A stretch of DNA of 35,785 bases from JANQGH01 sp039177555 (GTDB taxonomy: Bacteria > Pseudomonadota > Alphaproteobacteria > DSM-16000 > Inquilinaceae): NCBI GenBank assembly GCA_039177555.1, contig JBCDFV010000046.1, positions 1-35,785 of the forward strand, written 5' to 3'. The notes beneath the pieces were generated by a model, which worked only from the letters and a program-made list of their open reading frames with translations, did not search any database and had not been told where the DNA came from. How positions within the stretch are numbered: position 1 is the first letter of the stretch; every line of letters starts with the position of its first letter. Positions 1 to 7,587 of this stretch are shown here, piece by piece. The position numbers and the translations under genes are program-made.

Positions 1-248
1 CCTTGCCCGATGCCCCACATCGCACTGCGTCGTTTTCCTGCTCCGTGGGCCGGATCGACATCGCGCCGACATGGTCCTGGTGAGGAATAGGGGCTAGCGA
101 TGGCGAACAGGCGTTGACGATCTGGCGCGCCGGCCGCATTGTTCTGCCTGTCTTATTCATAGGACATTTGCGGCCGACCGCCGACGCCGAGAGGGCGGAT
201 GCGTGGCCCAGCCGTCCGCCCGTTTGAGCACACAGGGGAGCCAGCGTC
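1..248. other. Left-edge region upstream of the substrate-binding protein, no assigned gene
   Basis: No gene can be supported here. On the minus strand an ATG at 59-61 opens a short reading frame off the left edge, beginning MSIRPTEQEN, which could be the start of a divergent gene but is only 20 codons long. On the plus strand a frame running off the edge ends at a TGA near 81-83 and could equally be the tail of an upstream gene. No convincing -10/-35 pair is visible. A GGGGAG ribosome-binding site lies just before the ATG at 249. Confidence 0.3.
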
Positions 249-1778
249 ATGAACCCAATCAAGAAGCTTTGCCTAGCGTCCGCCGTCGTTGCGGCGTCAT
301 TGCCGATCACCGGTGTCGTGTCGGCGCAGGACGACGAGGCCGTCCAGAATCTGCGCGTCGGCATCTGGGCGATGCCGCCGGGCCAGGGAAATCCCTACAG
401 CGGCCGCAGCACGCCGGGCATTTTCATTTGGGACGCGGTTTTCGACCCGCTGGTGCGCATCGGCGAAGGCGGTGCGCCGACGCCGGTTCTGGCCGAAAGC
501 TGGGAAGCGGTGGACGAGACCACCTGGCGCTTTCAACTGCGCGACGGCGTGACGTTCTCCAACGGTGTCGCGTTCAACGCCGACGCGGTCGTCGGCACAC
601 TGGACTACCTGATGTCCGAGGAAGGCCGAGCGACCGCCGTGGGCGGCGAGATCCGCAATGTCGTCGGTGCCACGGCGGTCGACGACATGACCGTGGAGAT
701 CACGACCAGCGGCCCGGACCCGGTGCTGCCCAACAAATTCGCTCTCGTCTACATCATCGAGCCGACCGCCTGGCAGGCGTTGGGCGCGGAGGCGTTCGCG
801 GTCGACCCGGTCGGCACCGGTGCCTTTACCGTGCAGGGCTGGGGCGGCGGCCAGGTGACATTGACCGCCAACCCGGAGTCCTGGCGCCCAACCGAGCTGG
901 ACGAGATCACGATCCTCGACCTGCCGGAACGGCCGGCCCGCCTGCAAGCTCTGCTATCGGGCCAGATCGATGTCGGGTTCGGTTTTTCGCCGGACAATAT
1001 CGGCCAGTTGGAGTCGGGCGGCATGATGGTCGAGGCGAGCGCAGCGCCGCAGGTCATGTCACTGGTGTTCGCTACGGAGGCGCACCCGGACAGCCCGTTC
1101 AGTGATGTACGCGTCCGCCAAGCGGCCAATCTGGCCGTTAACCGCACGGCCATTGCCGAGATCCTGCTGGGCGGATTGGGCGCACCAGCCGGTCAGGCGG
1201 GGACGCCTGCCTCCTTCGGTTATGATCCGTCGATCCCGCCCTACCCCTACGATCCCGACCAGGCGCGCGCCTTGCTGGAGGAAGCCGGCTATGGCGACGG
1301 CTTCGACGTCACCGCCCATGTGGTCGTCGGCTCTTTCCCGGCGGACAGCGAGATCTATCAGCAGTCGGCCATCGATTTGGCCCAGGTCGGCATCAATGTC
1401 GAGTTGCAGCAGATCCGCTTTCCGGAGTGGCTGGACTACTTCCTCGCCAACTCCTGGCCCGGCGAGATGTTCGGTTCGTCCTGGAACACCTCGCCCTACA
1501 TGGATTCGATCCGGCCCTACACCTACATGACCTGCATGAAGCGCAATCCGCACTTCTGCGACGAGAGCATGACGCCGGCGGTGGACGCCACCTATCAGGA
1601 GTTCGACCCGGCCGCCCGCCAGCAACTGCTGTTCGACCTGCACCGGCTGACCAACGAGGTGCTGCCGGCCCTGTGGCTGGTCGAACAGGTCGATGTCACC
1701 GGACTGCGGCCGGAGGTCGAAGGTCTGGTCTACGTCAACCGTTCGGTTGACTATGATGACGTGACGATCGCGGAATGA
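249..1778 (+). CDS. ABC transporter substrate-binding protein, family 5 (peptide/opine/nickel type)
   Basis: Periplasmic solute-binding protein of the SBP family 5 class (DppA/OppA/NikA fold), 509 residues, the usual length. Residues 1-26 form a Sec signal peptide: basic MNPIKK start, hydrophobic core and a VSA-Q cleavage site. The mature protein has family hallmarks: a segment near residue 60 about a main binding locus (FDPLVRIGEGG), the LAESWEAVDETTWRFQLRDG region, and a C-terminal LPALWLVEQ segment. The ATG follows GGGGAG at a good distance. It probably feeds the permeases and ATPases encoded from 4764 to 8582, which have no binding protein of their own. It is separated from them by a phosphatase gene and a minus-strand methyltransferase unit, so this pairing is inferred. 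The ligand is unknown. Family 5 binds peptides, opines, nickel chelates or sugars, and no residue seen here decides between them. Confidence 0.9.
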   Translation: MNPIKKLCLASAVVAASLPITGVVSAQDDEAVQNLRVGIWAMPPGQGNPYSGRSTPGIFIWDAVFDPLVRIGEGGAPTPVLAESWEAVDETTWRFQLRDGVTFSNGVAFNADAVVGTLDYLMSEEGRATAVGGEIRNVVGATAVDDMTVEITTSGPDPVLPNKFALVYIIEPTAWQALGAEAFAVDPVGTGAFTVQGWGGGQVTLTANPESWRPTELDEITILDLPERPARLQALLSGQIDVGFGFSPDNIGQLESGGMMVEASAAPQVMSLVFATEAHPDSPFSDVRVRQAANLAVNRTAIAEILLGGLGAPAGQAGTPASFGYDPSIPPYPYDPDQARALLEEAGYGDGFDVTAHVVVGSFPADSEIYQQSAIDLAQVGINVELQQIRFPEWLDYFLANSWPGEMFGSSWNTSPYMDSIRPYTYMTCMKRNPHFCDESMTPAVDATYQEFDPAARQQLLFDLHRLTNEVLPALWLVEQVDVTGLRPEVEGLVYVNRSVDYDDVTIAE

Positions 1779-1782
1779 TCCT

Positions 1783-1801
1783 GGTACCCTTGCCAGGTAC
1801 C
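1783..1801. repeat. GGTACC inverted repeat (candidate hairpin)
   Basis: GGTACC, seven bases, then GGTACC again, in the 43-base gap between the substrate-binding protein and the phosphatase. An alternative CCTGG/CCAGG pairing overlaps it. There is no run of T after it, so a classical intrinsic terminator is not supported. It could stabilise the 3' end of the upstream message. Confidence 0.3.
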
Positions 1802-1821
1802 TAGTCGGAGTTCCGTCTTCG

Positions 1822-2454
1822 ATGACCAAACTGGTTCTGATACGTCACGGCCATGTGGAGGGCATCGACCCGCCCCGGTTCAGGGGGCGGGCGGAACTTG
1901 AGCTGACGGATCTGGGGCACGCGGAGGCGCGGGCGGTGGCCAGCCGCATTGCAAGAGACTGGTCACCGCGCGCGATCTACACCAGCCCTATGGGCCGATG
2001 CCGCGCGACGGCGGCGCACATCGCCGAGGCCTGCGGCACGGAGACCATCGTCAGCGAAGGTTTGAACGATCTCGATTACGGCGCGTGGCAGGGGCACAGC
2101 CATGACGAGATCAGGGAGAGGTTTCCGGACCAGTTCAGTGCCTGGTTTGCAACGCCTCAACTGGTCCGCTTTCCGGATGGCGAGTCGCTGCAAGACCTGA
2201 TCGCGCGGACCGCCGATATGCTGCGCCGGGTGGTCGAACGGCATCCCGACAAGGGCGACACGGTCGTTCTGGTCGGTCACGACAGCGTCAACCGGGCACT
2301 TCTCCTGCAGTTGCTGGACATGCCGATCGCGACCTATTGGCGGATCACCCAGACACCCTGCACGATCAACGAGATCGATATCGAGGGCGACCGGGTTCGG
2401 GCCTTAAGGATTAACGAGACCGGCCATTTGGAGAGCGTCTCTCTGGGCGCTTGA
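1822..2454 (+). CDS. Histidine phosphatase family protein (phosphoglycerate mutase-like)
   Basis: Cytoplasmic member of the histidine phosphatase superfamily (GpmB/CobC-like), 210 residues. The N-terminal RHG motif is at residues 8-10, with His9 as the expected phospho-acceptor. The TSPMGRCRATA segment supplies the second phosphate-binding arginine (about Arg59). The LNDLDYGAWQG segment near 81-91 carries the usual acidic residue, and the second catalytic histidine is His153 in VGHDSVN. All key residues are present, so the protein should be active, but this family covers sugar-phosphate, nucleotide, alpha-ribazole-phosphate and protein substrates and the sequence does not choose among them. 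A GGAG lies about 11 bases before the ATG. The gene follows the binding-protein gene by 43 bases in the same direction and may be cotranscribed with it. Confidence 0.88.
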   Translation: MTKLVLIRHGHVEGIDPPRFRGRAELELTDLGHAEARAVASRIARDWSPRAIYTSPMGRCRATAAHIAEACGTETIVSEGLNDLDYGAWQGHSHDEIRERFPDQFSAWFATPQLVRFPDGESLQDLIARTADMLRRVVERHPDKGDTVVLVGHDSVNRALLLQLLDMPIATYWRITQTPCTINEIDIEGDRVRALRINETGHLESVSLGA

Positions 2455-2473
2455 CCAGCAACCTCGACAAATC

Positions 2474-2698
2474 CTAGCGCAGAGCCCGCCCCACCACCTC
2501 GCCAACCAGCCGTTGGATCGTGGCGGGGTCGTCGTCGGCCGCTTGATCGGCCAATTGCGCTTCCAGCCGGCTGACGCGCACGTTCAGGTCGGCGATTTCG
2601 GCCAGCAGCGTGTGCACCAAATCGGCAATCCGATCCGTGTCGCGCCCGTCAAGCAGCGCCCGGACGGCTAGGTCGGGTGAGGTTGGCGTTTCGGACAT
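2474..2698 (-). CDS. Small helical protein coupled to methyltransferase 1
   Basis: A 74-residue protein starting MSETPTSP. Its ATG overlaps the TGA of the methyltransferase gene before it (TGATG), so translation is probably coupled; this decided the start over a frame extension 15 codons upstream. It is acidic and alanine/leucine-rich, with a helical stretch from about residue 18 to 50 (RIADLVHTLLAEIADLNVRV, then SRLEAQL) showing heptad spacing of leucine, isoleucine and valine, suggesting a short coiled coil. No cysteine, signal peptide or membrane segment is present. I do not recognise the family. A second small gene, at 9658-9963, sits in the same place after the paralogous methyltransferase and has a similar helical pattern, which suggests a conserved partner, perhaps a subunit of the enzyme. 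Confidence 0.7.
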   Translation of the reverse strand: MSETPTSPDLAVRALLDGRDTDRIADLVHTLLAEIADLNVRVSRLEAQLADQAADDDPATIQRLVGEVVGRALR

Positions 2699-3801
2699 CA
2701 GGCAGCCTTTCTGGCGACCGTCATCGCCCAGGGGGTGAACCATTTGCGCTTGTCGGCCTCGGTTTCGGGGCTGGTGCCCTTCATGTACCAGGCGCGCGTC
2801 TCGCCAGTTTCAAAACCGGCCTCCCGGGCCATCTTCGGGATGTCCAGGTCCCGATAGGGCATCGAATAGGGCTCGTCGATCAACTGGCTGTACCATCTCA
2901 ACAGCGTGTCGCGGAACGGGTCGCCGAGCCAGCGATTTTCCAGCGTCACCAAGGTGCCACCCGGCTTCAGAACCCGGGCGGCCTCAGCGAACGAGGTCGC
3001 GATCGCCTCCGCCGGCATTTCGTGCAGCACCATCGTGATAGTCGCCAGATCGATGCTGGCGTCCTCGTGCGGCAGCAGTTCCATGTCGCCCTGGCGCCAG
3101 TCGATCTCCAGGCCCCGCTCGGTCGCCATGCGCCGTCCCAGCGCCAGGCAAGGCGCCGACAGGTCGATGCCTTCAACCGAGGCCGACGGCCAGCGGCGCT
3201 TCAACGAAAACGTGGTCTTGCCGAAACCGCAGCCGATGTCGAGGATGCGCGCGGGGTCTGCCACATCGATGCTGTCGGCGAACTGGTCGTGCAGCTCAAA
3301 GTCCGAGTTGCGGCCGATATGGACGATCCTGGCGCCCAGCAGATAGACCGCCGCACCGGCCGCATCGCGCCAAATGCCGCCGCGCTGGCGGTGATAGTCG
3401 AACAGGTAATAGGCGGGGTAGCGGATGTCGTCCGCCGTGCTTAAGGAGCCGAGATCACCGTCGCGCGGCTGAAGCGCGGCCTCGATCGCGCCCAGCCGGT
3501 CGGCGACCATGCCTTCGCACAGGCGCCAAGTCTGGTCCTGGTTGTAGCGGTGCAGCCATTGGACATAGCGCGCCGACGGCAGGTCCTGCATCAGCGCCTC
3601 GACCGCCTCCCGGCTGTCCGGCTCATCCGCGCCGTCGAGGGCCGCCTCATACTCCAGCCGCAAGGTGCGAAACAGGTCGGTGACCCAATAGCGCTTCGCG
3701 GCCAGCAGCGCAGCCACGCGCGGCAGCGTCTGCGGCGGCCAGGCCAGGATGTCGTCGATCGTCTCGGCGGGTTTTTGAAGCGTGTCGGTCTGCGGCGTCA
3801 T
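2698..3801 (-). CDS. Class I SAM-dependent methyltransferase (paralogue 1)
   Basis: A 367-residue protein with a Rossmann-like SAM-binding domain in its C-terminal half. Motif I is LDIGCGFGKTT (Asp188, Gly190, Gly192, Gly194), the acidic residue at the end of strand 2 is in EGIDLS, and the post-motif region has LHEMP and then FAEAARVLKPGG. The first 180 residues are a separate domain rich in aromatic and charged residues (for example YVQWLHRYNQDQTWRL), which I do not recognise. The same two-part architecture is found in the protein encoded at 8579-9661. Both share the GFGK[ST]T, LHEMP and G[DE]PFRD segments, so they are full-length paralogues. The substrate is not predictable. The gene is divergent from the VOC-transporter operon, with 96 bases between the start codons, and is translationally coupled to the small gene after it. 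Confidence 0.85.
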   Translation of the reverse strand: MTPQTDTLQKPAETIDDILAWPPQTLPRVAALLAAKRYWVTDLFRTLRLEYEAALDGADEPDSREAVEALMQDLPSARYVQWLHRYNQDQTWRLCEGMVADRLGAIEAALQPRDGDLGSLSTADDIRYPAYYLFDYHRQRGGIWRDAAGAAVYLLGARIVHIGRNSDFELHDQFADSIDVADPARILDIGCGFGKTTFSLKRRWPSASVEGIDLSAPCLALGRRMATERGLEIDWRQGDMELLPHEDASIDLATITMVLHEMPAEAIATSFAEAARVLKPGGTLVTLENRWLGDPFRDTLLRWYSQLIDEPYSMPYRDLDIPKMAREAGFETGETRAWYMKGTSPETEADKRKWFTPWAMTVARKAA

Positions 3802-3818
3802 GGTCCTTGCCCTTGTCG

Positions 3819-3854
3819 GTGACCCTGGTCAAGCTGTCCTAATCTTAATACAAT
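3819..3854 (+). promoter_or_regulatory. Candidate promoter of the VOC-transporter operon with an FNR-like palindrome
   Basis: TGGTCA at 3826-3831 and TACAAT at 3849-3854 are 17 bases apart and could be -35 and -10 elements reading towards the start at 3898. The -35 is overlapped by GTGAC-CCTG-GTCAA (3819-3832), one base away from the TTGAC-N4-GTCAA boxes found at 13138, 19725 and 19779. The spacing to the -10 is about six bases shorter than in a classical FNR class II promoter, so FNR control here is uncertain. Confidence 0.35.
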
Positions 3855-3897
3855 TGCTGTTCATCCAGCAACAGGCCCCGGCACAACGGCAACCGTT

Positions 3898-4767
3898 TTG
3901 ACAGCGATCGGACCCTTCCTCGCAGCCACCATCGTTACGGATGACCTGCGCCGTTCTCGTGCCGCCTACCAGCGCGGCCTGGGCTTGGACGTGGTCGCCG
4001 ACGGGCAAGTCGACAAGACCACTGCGTCACTGTGGGGCTTGCCCGATATTGCGGGTGCAAACTGGTCTTTGATGGCTTCGGATCCCAGCGGCATTGGGGG
4101 ACTTCGACTGATCGAGGTCGCGAGCACCGTGCCCGAGCCACCCCCTCTCAGCAGTGTGGGATGGGCGGCCGCGGAACTGTCCGTCATCAATCCGGACGGT
4201 CTTCAGCCGCAGCTTGAGGAGGCCGGATTTCGGGTGATCGGACCGCCAAGGCCATTGGGCAGCAACCCGTCTGTCCGCGCCATGCAGATCGCCGGGCCAA
4301 GCGGCGAGGTGTTGTACCTGACCGACGTGCGTGCCTATGACGGCGCCTTAGACCTGCATCGGGCATGCCGGCCGGTCGACAGGCTGTTTATCGCGGTACT
4401 GGCCTGCCATGAGTTGGAGGACGCGCGCAGCCTTTACGAGGCGCGGTTCGCGGCTCACCGAGTGTCCGATCGGTCTGTGGACGTCCCAGTTCTGCGCAGT
4501 TGTCTGAGCCTTCCGGACGACGCGCTGATCCGGATATCATCGCTGCAGATATCCGGCGGCTGCCTGATCGAGCATGATCAATATCCTGAAACGGCGCGCT
4601 TACGGCCGACAATTGGTGGCCTGCCAACCGGTATCGCCATGATGACGGTCCGGGCCGAAGACGTTGATGGTCCGACGATTGATGGCCCGCCCTACGGGGG
4701 CGCGCCGGTCGCTCTGGTCCGCGGTCGCCAGCGCGAATGGATCGAACTGGTCGGGGCACCGCGATGA
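3898..4767 (+). CDS. VOC/glyoxalase-fold protein, two-domain
   Basis: A 289-residue protein with the vicinal-oxygen-chelate fold. The first beta-alpha-beta module starts at once with LAATIVTDDLRRSRAAYQRGLGLDV, so the TTG at 3898 is the only sensible start; the first in-frame ATG is near residue 60, inside the fold. A second, diverged copy begins near residue 163 (LFIAVLACHELEDARSLYEARFAAHRV), giving the usual paired-module length. The metal-ligand His and Glu of classical glyoxalase I are not clearly present: the opening beta strand has Thr where many family members have His. Metal binding and catalysis are therefore doubtful, and it could be a binding protein. It is the first gene of the operon, and its TGA overlaps the ATG of the permease gene (ATGA). 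This links it functionally with the transporter, perhaps acting on the imported compound. Confidence 0.75.
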   Translation: MTAIGPFLAATIVTDDLRRSRAAYQRGLGLDVVADGQVDKTTASLWGLPDIAGANWSLMASDPSGIGGLRLIEVASTVPEPPPLSSVGWAAAELSVINPDGLQPQLEEAGFRVIGPPRPLGSNPSVRAMQIAGPSGEVLYLTDVRAYDGALDLHRACRPVDRLFIAVLACHELEDARSLYEARFAAHRVSDRSVDVPVLRSCLSLPDDALIRISSLQISGGCLIEHDQYPETARLRPTIGGLPTGIAMMTVRAEDVDGPTIDGPPYGGAPVALVRGRQREWIELVGAPR

Positions 4768-5705
4768 ACGTCTGGCACACCATACGCGGCGTTTTAAGCA
4801 AGCGGGGCCTTGAGCTGGCCATCCTGCTGTTCGCGATCTCGACCCTCTTGTTTTTCCTATTGCGCCTCTCTGGCGACCCGGCGGCGGTCCTGGCGGGCGA
4901 GGAAGCTGACCCGGATCTGGTCGCCCTGATCCGCCAGCGCTACGGCCTCGATGACCCGCTGATCGTACAATATGTCAGCTACGTGCTGTCGATCCTGACC
5001 CTGGATTTCGGCGAGTCGTTGCGTGGCGGACAGGAAGCCTTGATCCTTGTGCTGCAACGGCTGGCGAGCACCTTGCTGCTGGCCTTTCTCGCCCTGATCG
5101 TGACGGCGGCGATTGCGGTGCCGCTGGGCGCTTGGCTAGGGGTCAGGCCGGACGCGAAGACCCGCAAATGGGTCAACGGCATCGTCTTCATCTTCCAGGG
5201 CATCCCCGGCTACATCGTCGGCCTGCTGTTGATCCAGCTGTTCGTTGTCGAGCTGCGCTGGTTGACCTCGATCGGCAATCAAGGGGTGACGAGCTGGATC
5301 TTGCCGTCCCTCACCCTGGCCTCGTTCCTGGCACCGAAAATGGTGCGCGTCGTGGCCGCCAACGTGTCCGAGGCGATGCGCGAGGATTATATCCGCACCG
5401 CACGTGCCAACGGCGCCTCCACGGCCCAGGTCTTGTGGCGCCACGCGCTGCCCAACGCCTTGCTCGGCGCGACGGCGCTGATCGGCACCCAGTTTGCGTT
5501 TCTGATGTCCGGGTCGCTGATCACCGAATGGATCTTCGCCTGGCCGGGCTTCGGCCTGTTGCTGGTCCAGTCCGTCGAACGGTTGGACTTCCCGGTGGTG
5601 CAGGCGGCCGTCTTCGTCATCGCCGGCCTGGTGTTCGTGGTCAACGCAGGCACGGACGTGGTCTTCCGGCTGATCGATCCACGGCTGAGGCGGCAGCAGG
5701 CATGA
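4764..5705 (+). CDS. ABC transporter permease, DppB/OppB type
   Basis: Inner-membrane permease of 313 residues with about six membrane spans. It has the family-typical opening (first span within residues 12-35, then an SGDPAAVLAGEEADPDL periplasmic region) and the cytoplasmic EAA loop REDYIRTARANGASTAQVLW, which docks on the ATPases. It ends in the WPGFGLLLVQSVERLDFPVVQA region common to DppB proteins. The start is the ATG that overlaps the VOC stop codon; a longer frame reaching back 9 codons would run into the VOC gene. It pairs with the next gene to form the channel of a family-5-type importer. It is typed as peptide/nickel class by sequence, and substrate specificity lies with the binding protein. 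Confidence 0.93.
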   Translation: MNVWHTIRGVLSKRGLELAILLFAISTLLFFLLRLSGDPAAVLAGEEADPDLVALIRQRYGLDDPLIVQYVSYVLSILTLDFGESLRGGQEALILVLQRLASTLLLAFLALIVTAAIAVPLGAWLGVRPDAKTRKWVNGIVFIFQGIPGYIVGLLLIQLFVVELRWLTSIGNQGVTSWILPSLTLASFLAPKMVRVVAANVSEAMREDYIRTARANGASTAQVLWRHALPNALLGATALIGTQFAFLMSGSLITEWIFAWPGFGLLLVQSVERLDFPVVQAAVFVIAGLVFVVNAGTDVVFRLIDPRLRRQQA

Positions 5706-6592
5706 CGGCACAAACGGAAAGCCCGGCGCCCGTGCGTTCGCTGCTGCCGCGCCTTCGCATCTGGCCACGCGCGGGCAGCGGCAACGGGATGACGATTGTC
5801 GGCATGGTCATCGTGCTCTGCTTTGCAATCGCCACGATCGGGGTGCTGATCTGGCCGCCGGCCGAGGCCTACACCGGCAATCTGATGGAGCGGTGGAAGG
5901 CGCCGCTTGAAGACGGCTCCGTGCTCGGCACCGATCAGCTTGGCCGATCGCTGCTCTGGCGGGTCGCAGCCGGCATGCCCTGGTCGCTCGGCATCGCGTT
6001 CACCGCCGCGGTCATCGCCATGACCCTGGGCACGGCGGCGGGGTTGCTCGCGGCCTGGAGCCCGGGCCCGATCCGCCGGATCGTGCAGCATCTGGTCGAT
6101 ACGGTGATCGCGTTTCCGTCGCTGGTGCTCGCCGTCACGGTGATCGCCTTGTTGGGACGCGGGTTCTGGCCCCTGGCCGCCACCCTTGGCCTGGCGACAT
6201 GGCCGATCGCGGCCCGGGTCGTCTATGCCGAGGCGATGAGCATCTCCAAGCGCGACTATGTCATGGCCGCGCGCCTGGCCGGCGTCGGCTCGACAACGAT
6301 CCTGATCACTCATGTGCTGCCGGCCCTGCGGCCGACCCTGCTGGTCATGTTCGCCTTCACCTTCGCCGACATGTTGATCGCCGAAAGCGCGCTCAGCTTT
6401 CTGGGCATCGGCGTGCCGTTGACCGCGCCGAGCTGGGGCAACATGCTGTCGGAAAGCCGGGAGTATCTGGTGGAGGCGCCACAACAGATGTTGGTCCCGG
6501 CCACCGCGATCGTGCTGGCCGTCGTTGCCTTCAACCTGATCGGCGACGGCGTGGCGGCAAAGGCCCGTTCCCGCTCGCGGGCCGTCGAGTGA
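5702..6592 (+). CDS. ABC transporter permease, DppC/OppC type
   Basis: Second channel subunit, 296 residues. An N-terminal cytoplasmic stretch and a first membrane span (about residues 30-50) are followed by the DppC signature region VLGTDQLGRSLLWRVAAG. Further hydrophobic spans come next, then the EAA loop KRDYVMAARLAGVGSTTILI. The segment AESALSFLGIGVPLTAPSWG is a strong hallmark of this subfamily. The ATG at 5702 overlaps the TGA of the upstream permease gene (ATGA), which fixes the start against a much longer open frame beginning inside that gene. It is expected to form a heterodimer with the preceding permease and to be driven by the two following ATPases. Confidence 0.93.
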   Translation: MTAQTESPAPVRSLLPRLRIWPRAGSGNGMTIVGMVIVLCFAIATIGVLIWPPAEAYTGNLMERWKAPLEDGSVLGTDQLGRSLLWRVAAGMPWSLGIAFTAAVIAMTLGTAAGLLAAWSPGPIRRIVQHLVDTVIAFPSLVLAVTVIALLGRGFWPLAATLGLATWPIAARVVYAEAMSISKRDYVMAARLAGVGSTTILITHVLPALRPTLLVMFAFTFADMLIAESALSFLGIGVPLTAPSWGNMLSESREYLVEAPQQMLVPATAIVLAVVAFNLIGDGVAAKARSRSRAVE

Positions 6593-6597
6593 CGACC

Positions 6598-7587
6598 ATG
6601 GCCGACACCGCCCTGCTTCAAATCGAAGACCTGAAGATCGGCTTTCCGGCCAGAGACGGCGGCGAGGTCACCATCGTCGACGGCGTCAGCCTGTCGGTGA
6701 ACCATGGCGAAATCGTCGGCCTGGTCGGCGAGTCGGGCTCCGGCAAGTCGATGCTGGCGCTGGCATCAATGGGCCTGGTGCCGCGCCCCGGCCGGATCAC
6801 CGCCGGCAGCGTGAAACTTTTGGGCGAAGAGACCGTCGGTCTGCCCGATCGCCGCATGCAGGATCTGCGCGGCGGCACCATCGGCATGGTGTTTCAGGAC
6901 CCGATGACCGGGCTGAACCCGGTTCGCACCATCGGATCGCTGCTGTCGGAGAGCGTGCGGCGACACCAAAGGGTCAGCCGAGACCGGGCCTTGGAGATCG
7001 CCGAGGCGGCCTTGACCTCCGTCGGCATCCCGGCGGCGCATGAACGGCTTTCGGTCTATCCGCACCAATTGTCGGGCGGCCTGCGCCAGCGGGCGATGAT
7101 CGCATTGGCGCTTGTCAACGACCCGGCCGTGATCATCGCCGACGAGCCGACGACCGCGCTGGACACCACGATCCAGGCTCAGATCCTGGACCTGCTGCGT
7201 GCCAAGCTGGTGGCCGCCGGCGGCATCCTGATCACCCACGATCTCGGGGTCGCGGCGGAGATTTGCGATCGGCTGGCGGTGATCTATCACGGCAGACTGG
7301 TCGAAACCGGCCCGACCGCCGACCTGTTGGCCGCGCCGCGCCATCCCTATACCGAAGGGCTGCTGCGCGCGATCCCGCGGTTCGATCGTCACCGGCCGCG
7401 GCTGGTTCCGATCCCGGGGCAACCGCCGGCCCCGTCCATGGATCGCGGCGCCTGTTCGTTTCGGCCCCGCTGCGATTACGCAATGGACGCTTGTGCCAAG
7501 GCCCCTGCCCTGACACCGGATGGCGCCGGCCGGTCCGTCGCCTGCTGGGCGCCGATCGGCGCGCCGGTGTTGGAGCGCCGGGCATGA
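6598..7587 (+). CDS. ABC transporter ATP-binding protein, DppD/OppD type
   Basis: ATPase of 329 residues. Walker A is GESGSGKS at 44-51, the Q-loop is in VFQDPMTG, the ABC signature LSGGLRQR starts at 158, and Walker B ends in ADEP (Asp182, Glu183), followed by the H-loop histidine in LITHDLG. The C-terminal oligopeptide-transporter extension is present, with the conserved cysteine pattern around FRPRCDYAMDAC, which in some relatives holds an iron-sulfur cluster. The ATG at 6598 is preferred. A GTG at 6589, overlapping the upstream stop codon as GTGA, is an equally possible start and would add three residues. It works as a heterodimer with the next ATPase. Confidence 0.93.
   Translation: MADTALLQIEDLKIGFPARDGGEVTIVDGVSLSVNHGEIVGLVGESGSGKSMLALASMGLVPRPGRITAGSVKLLGEETVGLPDRRMQDLRGGTIGMVFQDPMTGLNPVRTIGSLLSESVRRHQRVSRDRALEIAEAALTSVGIPAAHERLSVYPHQLSGGLRQRAMIALALVNDPAVIIADEPTTALDTTIQAQILDLLRAKLVAAGGILITHDLGVAAEICDRLAVIYHGRLVETGPTADLLAAPRHPYTEGLLRAIPRFDRHRPRLVPIPGQPPAPSMDRGACSFRPRCDYAMDACAKAPALTPDGAGRSVACWAPIGAPVLERRA

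Noticed and set aside
1..61. Possible divergent gene start (MSIRPTEQEN) at the left edge
   Set aside because: Only about 20 codons visible, no clear ribosome-binding site, and a competing plus-strand frame; not enough to call a gene.
5387..6484. Minus-strand open frame of 365 codons
   Set aside because: Antisense to the two permease genes; composition rich in His, Gln, Arg and Asp, typical of shadow frames.
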